A DNA stretch of 9,489 nt, taken from the NCBI GenBank assembly GCA_005116795.1, contig SWDL01000200.1, forward strand, positions 1-9,489, in the 5' to 3' direction. This document shows positions 1 through 4,401 of the stretch, one piece after another (position 1 is the first letter of the stretch; each line of letters begins with the position of its first letter). A program made the translations under genes and the position numbers. The stretch comes from Nitrospira sp. (GTDB lineage Bacteria; Nitrospirota; Nitrospiria; Nitrospirales; Nitrospiraceae). Under the pieces are notes generated by a model. That model searched no databases and was not told the DNA's origin. It saw only the letters and a list, made by a program, of their open reading frames with translations.

Positions 1-954
1 AAGACCCACTGCCACCCCCATTCGCGATCCGCCTGTGGGTATTTACGCGCCAAGGCATCGGGAAGCGCGACGCGTCCGAGCCCTGCCGCCAAGTCGGCCA
101 CGTGGAGCGTGCGGACGCGTTCGAGATGCGCGCTCAGCCGTAGGACGACCGCCGAGGGCAGCATCGTCACCCGATCCTTGTCGCCTTTCCCTTCGCGCAT
201 GAGCACTTCGCCGCGGCTGAATTCAACGTCTTTGACGCGCAGGCGCAGGCATTCCATGAGGCGAAGCCCTGAGCCGTAGAGCAACGTTCCCACAATCCAC
301 GAGACGCCGTCAAGCGCGGCCAAACAAGGCCTGGACCTCCTGCCGGGTGAGCACGACGGGCAACCGCCGGGGCCGTTTTGCTCGCACCACATCATCCAGC
401 CAGCCAGGGTCCTTGTCGAGCACGTCCTTGTACAGAAAGAGGATGGAGGCCAAGGCCTGGTCCTGCGTTGATGAGGCGACCCTCCGGTCCACGGCCAACG
501 AGGTCAGAAACCGCGAGACCTCGACGGCCCCCATCTCCGCCGGATCGCGCTGGTCATGAAACATGAGGAAGCGGCGAATCCACCCGACGTAGGCCTCCTC
601 GGTCCGATAGCTATAATGTCGGGTGCGGATTGCCTGGCGGACTTGGTCGAGGAGCTTGAGGTTGGTTGCTACTGCGTGATCGCTCGCCGGCTCATGGGAT
701 GGCTGGCGATCGGCGAGGGTGTTCGCCGGACGAAGTGAGGGTTCCACCTCGACCGGCTCTCCGGCGAAGAGGGCCAGCAGATGCGCGAGGGTCCCCTTCG
801 CTTGCGGCACGGTCCAATGCTTCTCCTTGGGATGCCACCGGCGGCCGATGACGGTCTTGATCTTGCCTACACGCTCGGGGGAATACGGCACGAGCACAAT
901 GAGCCGTCCCGCCTCCCCCGGCTTGATCTCGATCGGTCCGGACTCCATGGTCAC
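1..954 (-). pseudogene. Integron-integrase-family tyrosine recombinase, frameshifted and cut by the window edge
   Basis: Site-specific DNA recombinase of the tyrosine family, closest by eye to integron integrases (IntI). The first frame runs from GTG 954 (or ATG 948) to a stop at 310-312 and gives 214 residues: an N-terminal add-on (about 1-75, with RVGKIK and GRRWHPKEKHWTVP), then the SAM-like core-binding domain (about 95-185, RHYSYRTEEAYVGWI) and the start of the catalytic domain (RAKRPRRLPVVLTRQEV). The next frame is open from 320 to the edge and continues the family without loss: GSGLRLMECLRLR with the box I arginine codon at 261-263, KGDKDR with the hairpin lysine at 177-179, and the integron-type insert ALARKYPQADREWGWQWVF. 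HxxR and the tyrosine nucleophile lie beyond base 1. Removing one A from the plus-strand AAA at 322-324 restores ALLAALDG. It is either a decayed gene or a sequencing error. No attI or attC was recognised. Confidence 0.85.
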
Positions 955-1015
955 CCTGCCCCCCTTGCTGAGGATCCGTCACGAAGCGCTCCGTTCGGAT
1001 TCCCCTTCGCATGGG

Positions 1016-1057
1016 CCGAACGACGAGATACGAAATACGAGTGACGAGATCCGAGCG
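1016..1057. repeat. Heptamer tandem array, consensus ACGAGAT
   Basis: Six consecutive seven-base units with no gaps: CCGAACG, ACGAGAT, ACGAAAT, ACGAGTG, ACGAGAT, CCGAGCG. The array fills much of the 120-bp gap between the nuclease stop (1075-1077) and the recombinase start (954). The rest of this gap shows no clear promoter or hairpin to me. Confidence 0.7.
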
Positions 1058-1074
1058 ATGCGGCGTCTCCGCCA

Positions 1075-1629
1075 TCACCGCGGTTTCGCATACCCCTCCG
1101 CGGCCAGGATCTGCGCCACGTTACGGTGATTGACGAAGACGTCGGCGAGGGTCCGGCCGTAGTCGTCGGTCGGGCCGGATACCATGGTGACGGGTCCTTC
1201 CTGCAGGAGGTCCCGCAGACGGTCGGCGGCTTCCACGCCGCCCGCGTCGGACAGTTCCGGCGTGTCGATCCCGAGCAGGCGAATCCGAGTGTGGCCGTAG
1301 GCGAAGGTATCGCCGTCGATCACGCGGAGCTTGTTCGTGTCGAGGCTCTGTGTCCTAGGCCGGCGAGTCCGCGTGACAAACGACCGCAGGCGACGGCTGC
1401 GGCCTTGACGATCCGTCGAGAGCCCGATGCGGGGCAGGAGGTTCGTCTGAGGCAGCCGCATGCCGGAATGCGAGAGCCCAGGTGGGCGAAACGCCGTTGC
1501 GTCGCCCCCGCGAGTCCTGGAAGATGGATGGCCTTCGGTTGGGAGGGGCACTGCCAGGAGCAGCCCCACGCCTACCACGATCGACCCGACCCACACCCCT
1601 GTCTGCCCTCGTCTGAACATCGGTCCCAT
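1075..1629 (-). CDS. Secreted staphylococcal-nuclease-like (thermonuclease/SNase) protein, short form
   Basis: Predicted exported Ca2+-dependent nuclease of the SNase (OB-fold) family, 184 residues. Residues about 6-33 (FRRGQTG followed by a long hydrophobic run) look like a signal peptide or anchor. A basic, low-complexity linker covers about 34-98. The SNase domain starts near 99: VIDGDT (D105, D107), then RIRLLGIDTPE with R117, D122 and E125, then DDYGRTLA with R159. These match the nuclease residues D19/D21, R35, D40, E43 and R87 by eye, so catalysis looks intact. The protein ends at GYAKPR, where S. aureus nuclease has about one further helix. Start: minus-strand AGGAGG at 1635-1640 lies 5 nt before ATG 1629, whereas the in-frame ATG at 1620 would be 14 nt away. 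It could scavenge extracellular nucleic acid or act in competition; nothing ties it to the recombinase downstream except position. Confidence 0.85.
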   Translation of the reverse strand: MGPMFRRGQTGVWVGSIVVGVGLLLAVPLPTEGHPSSRTRGGDATAFRPPGLSHSGMRLPQTNLLPRIGLSTDRQGRSRRLRSFVTRTRRPRTQSLDTNKLRVIDGDTFAYGHTRIRLLGIDTPELSDAGGVEAADRLRDLLQEGPVTMVSGPTDDYGRTLADVFVNHRNVAQILAAEGYAKPR

Positions 1630-1850
1630 GGGCCCCTCCTCTGTGTGTTGCCATCAACGCCGCTCTTAAGGAGAGATCAGCAAGAACCGTGCAAGCCTGA
1701 AGTTGGTCAATGTGGGGGCTGATGGCGGCTCCGCCTGGCAGCGCCCTGGAGAAGGGTTTGCGCTATTCGCTCATCATGACGCATGCGGCTATGCCGCGCC
1801 AGGGAAGGGGTGGAAGCGGCGGGAGGGGCTGGAAGCCGATGAGTAAAGGC

Positions 1851-1892
1851 ACGTGAAACGTGAAGCGTATCTCGTGAAGCGCGAGGTCGAAG
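1851..1892. repeat. Heptamer tandem array, consensus (A/G)CGTGAA
   Basis: Seven-base units in register: ACGTGAA, ACGTGAA, GCGTATC, TCGTGAA, GCGCGAG, GTCGAAG. The first two are identical and the later ones increasingly degenerate. It sits between hemL and the nuclease gene, outside any coding region. The unit differs in sequence from the array at 1016-1057 but has the same period. Confidence 0.65.
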
Positions 1893-1942
1893 TCAGAACG
1901 TTGAGCCGTATCTAAATTGACACCTTCGGTATCACTCTCGAT

Positions 1943-1985
1943 ACGAGACTGGCAGGCCTCTCCAAGGGTCTGCCAGTCTCGTTTT
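1943..1985 (+). terminator. Strong hairpin followed by TTTT (plus-strand intrinsic terminator-like)
   Basis: A perfect 13-bp inverted repeat, ACGAGACTGGCAG (1943-1955) and CTGCCAGTCTCGT (1970-1982), encloses a 14-nt loop and is followed directly by T's at 1982-1985. The T-tail serves plus-strand transcription, yet the nearest genes on both sides (hemL ending at 2018, nuclease starting at 1629) are on the minus strand. Read on the minus strand the stem is followed by ATCGAG, with no T-run, so it would be a poor classical terminator for hemL, although it may still act as a 3' hairpin. A small second inverted repeat, GTATC (1929-1933) and GATAC (1940-1944), abuts it. Confidence 0.6.
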
Positions 1986-2017
1986 GACGCTCAGCGAACG
2001 AGGAGCGACGAGGAACG

Positions 2018-3306
2018 TTAAAGATTCTTCATCGCCTTGGAGGCCGCTTCGACGGTCTTCTTCACATCCGCGCTGCTGTGGGCCAACGAGAGGAAGGCCG
2101 CTTCAAATTGCGACGGGGCGAAGTAGACACCCTGCTCGAGCATCCGGTTGAAGAACTTCGCATAGGTTAGGTCTGCGTGTTGGACTGCTTGGCCGTGGCG
2201 TAGTCGACCACCGGGCCGTTGGTGAAAAAGGTCGTCAGCATGGAGCCGACGCGGGTCTGCGTGACCGACACGGTGGCTTTCTTGGCGGCTCCCCCAATCC
2301 CTTCGGCCAACTCCGCTGAAAGGCTTTCCAGCTTCTTGTAGACCCCCGGCGCCTTCAGGCGCTTCAGGGTCTCGATCCCCGCCGTGACGGCCAGCGGATT
2401 CCCCGACAGCGTCCCCGCCTGGTAGACCGGCCCGGCCGGCGCGATCATCTGCATGATCTCACGCTTGCCTCCGTAGGCCCCGACCGGCAGCCCACCGCCG
2501 ATGATCTTCCCGAGGCAGGTGAGGTCCGGCTGGATGCCGTACAGCTCCTGCGCGCCCCCATAGTGCACCCGGAAGCCGGTGATGACTTCGTCAAAGACCA
2601 GCAGAATGCCATAGGCTTTGGTCAGACCACGGAGGGTCGGCAGGAAATCCCCACCCGGCGGGACGACTCCCATGTTCCCCGCCACCGGCTCCACGATGAC
2701 GCAGGCGATCTCGCGGTGATGTTGATCCAGCAACGCCTTGACGGCCTTGATGTCGTTGTACGGCGCGGTGAGCGTGTGCTTGGCAAAGTCGGCCGGCACG
2801 CCGGGAGAATCCGGCAAGCCCAGGGTCGCCACGCCGGAGCCGGCCTTGGCCAGCAAGTAGTCGCTGTGCCCGTGGTAGCAGCCCTCGAATTTCAGAATGC
2901 CGTCGCGCTTGGTGTAGCCGCGCGCCAGCCGAACGGCGCTCATCACGGCTTCAGTCCCGGAGCTCACCAGCCGCACCTGCTCCATCGTCGGCACGGCTTC
3001 CGAGATCATCCTGGCCAGCCGGACTTCCAGTTCCGTCGGCGCGCCGTAGCTGGTGCCGCGAGCCGCGGCCTGGGTGATGGCCTTGATGACCGGCGCCGGC
3101 GCGTGCCCCAGAATCATCGGCCCCCACGAGAGCACATAGTCGATGAAGGCGTTCCCATCCACATCGTAGAGCTTGGCGCCCTTGGCGCGTTTGATAAAGA
3201 GCGGCTGTCCGCCCACGGATCGAAAGGCCCGGACCGGACTGTTGACCCCGCCCGGAATGTAGTGCAGGGCTTCGGCGAATAATTTCTGACTCGTCGTGGT
3301 CTTCAT
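2018..3306 (-). pseudogene. hemL: Glutamate-1-semialdehyde 2,1-aminomutase, interrupted by a 5-bp duplication
   Basis: PLP-dependent enzyme that converts glutamate-1-semialdehyde to 5-aminolevulinate, the last step of the C5 route to haem and other tetrapyrroles, in the cytoplasm. Start ATG 3306 (MKTTTSQKLFAEALHYIPGG) overlaps the barstar stop as ATGA; upstream purines (GAGGCGAGGGG) can serve as ribosome-binding site. Family signatures are clear: GGVNSPVRAF, SSGTEAVMSAVRLARG, CYHGHSD, VFDEVITGFRV, and LGKIIGGGLPVGAYGG with the PLP lysine at residue 267. The frame stops at 2167-2169 after 379 codons. TAGGTTAGGT at 2163-2172 is a tandem duplication of a 5-mer; removing one copy joins the frame to QTYAKFFNRMLEQG and on to a TAA at 2018-2020, giving 427 residues, the usual family length. 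As written, the last ~48 residues are lost. It may be a real mutation, or an assembly error in an important gene. Confidence 0.93.
2163..2172. repeat. 5-bp tandem duplication that breaks hemL
   Basis: TAGGT occurs twice in direct succession on the plus strand (ACCTA ACCTA on the coding strand). The second copy puts TAA in frame at 2167-2169 and shifts the frame by +2. Downstream codons remain fully open and family-like to 2018, so the event appears recent or artefactual. Confidence 0.9.
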
Positions 3307-3854
3307 GCCCCTCGCCTCTTCGATGATCTGGTCTTCGATGGCGTCTTGGACGTCGCCGTTCCCTTTGTGCCCCTGGCTACGGTTCCCGTCACCACCGGGA
3401 TGCCCCAGCGGCGACGGCGCTTTTCTGCTTCGCCGACGACCAAGACGGCATGAAACGGAATCGGCTCCCGTCCGGACTGATTGGCCGCCCAGCCGGCCCC
3501 GGCCGATCGGAGAATATCCATGAGAATCTTGAAATCCTCGGCGTCGTCGTGCTCGGTCAAGACCTGCTCCGCGTCCGTGATCACGACCACGTAGCCCGGA
3601 GCTTGGAGCCCCTCCAAGTCCGACAGGCATTCTTCAAACGCATCCCAATTCTCTCCGAAATAGGAGGGGAACTTCAGCGCCCTGGCGAAGGCCTTCATGA
3701 GCCCCGCCTTGGTGCGACAGCGCGAGCCTGAGACGACCGCCCGCACGTGGCCCCTCGGGACCTCGAGGCGTTGGGACCATCGATCGCCGGTCCGTAGCAC
3801 CAGGAGCTGCACAAAGGGAGGCGCGGCTGTTTCGAGATGATTGGGAGAGGACAT
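3303..3854 (-). CDS. Barstar-family ribonuclease inhibitor (immunity/antitoxin-like)
   Basis: Predicted cytoplasmic inhibitor of a barnase-type ribonuclease, 183 residues. The barstar hallmark lies at 62-80: FPSYFGENWDAFEECLSDL. By eye, barstar Y29 corresponds to Y65, D35 to D71, and D39 to E75, so the acidic face that plugs the RNase active site is kept with one Asp-to-Glu change. A hydrophobic strand GYVVVITDAE and a helix DFKILMDIL follow, as in the family. The C-terminus beyond about 160 is a Lys/Arg/Ser/Thr-rich tail of unknown role. The gene lies 4 bp after the RNase stop and overlaps hemL by 4 bp (ATGA, 3303-3306), so the three are probably co-transcribed and translationally coupled. 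No strong ribosome-binding site precedes its ATG, which also fits coupling. The neighbouring RNase makes the partner assignment much firmer than the inhibitor alone would. Confidence 0.9.
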   Translation of the reverse strand: MSSPNHLETAAPPFVQLLVLRTGDRWSQRLEVPRGHVRAVVSGSRCRTKAGLMKAFARALKFPSYFGENWDAFEECLSDLEGLQAPGYVVVITDAEQVLTEHDDAEDFKILMDILRSAGAGWAANQSGREPIPFHAVLVVGEAEKRRRRWGIPVVTGTVARGTKGTATSKTPSKTRSSKRRGA

Positions 3855-3858
3855 GGCG

Positions 3859-4254
3859 TTAGTTGATCGGCACGAACGTTCGATAATGGTCGCGCGTGTA
3901 ATAGGCTTTGCCTGTTCGTTGCTCGATCACGAGGCGCTCCGGTCCGCGATGCTGTCCCGGCACCGTCGGGTTCACGTCATACTCCCGATACCGCCCTCTG
4001 GCCAATCGTCGTTCACGATTCTGGAAGGGTCGCCCGCCGACAAAGCCCGGCGGCGGATTCCCCTGCAAGCGCTGGATCTCTCCGAAGATCTCAAAGACCT
4101 TGTCCGGAACCTCCTGCGACCGCTCGATATCGCTTTTGTCCAGAGAGAACGCCGGCACGCCGACCCCCGAGAGGCCGATCGCAATCGCCACCACGGCCAG
4201 CACGAGCCAGCCTTTGGCTCCGGCGGTCGATGTGTCTGCGAATGACCTGATCAT
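3859..4254 (-). CDS. Secreted guanyl-specific ribonuclease, barnase/RNase Sa (N1/T1) type
   Basis: Predicted exported endoribonuclease that cleaves RNA after guanine, 131 residues from ATG 4254. Residues 16-37 (WLVLAVVAIAIGLSGVGVPA) form a signal peptide or anchor. The mature part has the microbial-RNase core: FVGGRPFQNRE (71-81), YREYDV (89-94), PGQHRGPERLVI (99-110) and YYTRDHYRTFVPI (118-130). By comparison with barnase E73/R83/R87/H102, the catalytic set is E91, R103, R107 and H123, all present, so it should be active. No cysteines are visible in the mature part, as in barnase and unlike RNase T1. An in-frame GTG at 4284 would add ten residues (IRCRLFFRP); neither start has a strong ribosome-binding site, and I prefer the ATG because its N-terminus looks more like a signal peptide. 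It is first in a minus-strand cluster with its barstar-like inhibitor. Confidence 0.88.
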   Translation of the reverse strand: MIRSFADTSTAGAKGWLVLAVVAIAIGLSGVGVPAFSLDKSDIERSQEVPDKVFEIFGEIQRLQGNPPPGFVGGRPFQNRERRLARGRYREYDVNPTVPGQHRGPERLVIEQRTGKAYYTRDHYRTFVPIN

Positions 4255-4325
4255 GGGGCGAAAAAAGAGACGGCACCGTATCACGGGATTACGAGGAAAC
4301 GCAATCGCCGGAATCGTCGCGTTCT

Positions 4326-4354
4326 TTGCGGCAAGGAGGGCGGTTTGTTAGAAT
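4326..4354 (+). promoter_or_regulatory. Candidate extended -10 promoter of the glycolytic operon
   Basis: TTGCGG (4326-4331), a 17-base spacer, then TAGAAT (4349-4354), which differs from TATAAT at one position and is preceded by TG at the extended -10 spacing (TGTTAGAAT, 4346-4354). The -35 is weak (TTG only). Transcription would begin near 4361, leaving about 40 nt of leader before ATG 4402. It assumes a sigma-70-like consensus. Confidence 0.4.
4333..4339 (+). promoter_or_regulatory. AAGGAGG, ribosome-binding-site-like, in front of an in-frame TTG
   Basis: A full AAGGAGG lies 5 nt upstream of TTG 4345, which is in frame with the phosphatase-PFK gene and would add 19 residues. It conflicts with the promoter at 4326-4354: if transcription starts near 4361 this site is not in the mRNA. 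ATG 4402 has only a weak purine stretch (GAGGCGAAG) before it. The start is therefore genuinely undecided. Confidence 0.35.
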
Positions 4355-4359
4355 GCCTA

Positions 4360-4386
4360 CACAAGGCACAAGAAGACACCACAAGC
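4360..4386. repeat. Short heptamer-like repeat, CACAAG(G/A/C)
   Basis: CACAAGG (4360-4366) and CACAAGA (4367-4373) are adjacent seven-base units; a third, CACAAGC, lies at 4380-4386. The repeat lies in the leader just before ATG 4402. CACAAGG also occurs inside the array at 8218-8252, the other operon boundary. Confidence 0.5.
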
Positions 4387-4401
4387 GGCCGAGGCGAAGA
4401 C

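Larger units (their letters stand above)
1630..2017. other. Gene-poor region between the nuclease and hemL
   Basis: No credible gene on either strand. It holds the nuclease ribosome-binding site (1635-1640, minus), a purine-rich stretch with two imperfect copies of GGGG(C)TGGAAGC (about 1806-1836), a heptamer array (1851-1892) and a strong hairpin with a T-tail (1943-1985). A TTGACA at 1917-1922 has no convincing -10 partner. I could not assign a promoter for the nuclease gene. Confidence 0.6.
4255..4401. other. Divergent intergenic region, RNase cluster / glycolytic operon
   Basis: This 147-bp spacer separates two transcription units pointing apart. It holds the plus-strand promoter candidate (4326-4354), an AAGGAGG (4333-4339) and a short heptamer repeat (4360-4386). 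A minus-strand promoter for the RNase cluster is expected here, but I found only weak matches (for example TTGCGT paired with GATACG on the minus strand). Confidence 0.55.

Noticed and set aside
955..1074. attI site or cassette promoter upstream of the integrase
   Set aside because: Looked for a core site and paired simple sites next to the integrase start; only the heptamer array and no convincing motif.
692..1078. 128-residue minus-strand frame spanning the gap between nuclease and recombinase
   Set aside because: It is the recombinase 5' half in the wrong frame plus the heptamer array; no domain.
1917..1945. TTGACA with a 17-base spacer to GATACG as a plus-strand promoter
   Set aside because: The -10 matches at only three positions and transcription would begin inside the hairpin at 1943-1982.
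2166..2172. GTTAGGT, matching the integron core-site pattern GTTRRRY, at the hemL lesion
   Set aside because: Tempting given an integrase nearby, but there is no paired inverse core site or attC fold, it sits inside hemL coding sequence, and a short degenerate match is likely by chance.
2563..3282. 239-residue open frame on the plus strand
   Set aside because: Antisense to hemL, histidine/arginine-rich with no domain; a shadow frame.
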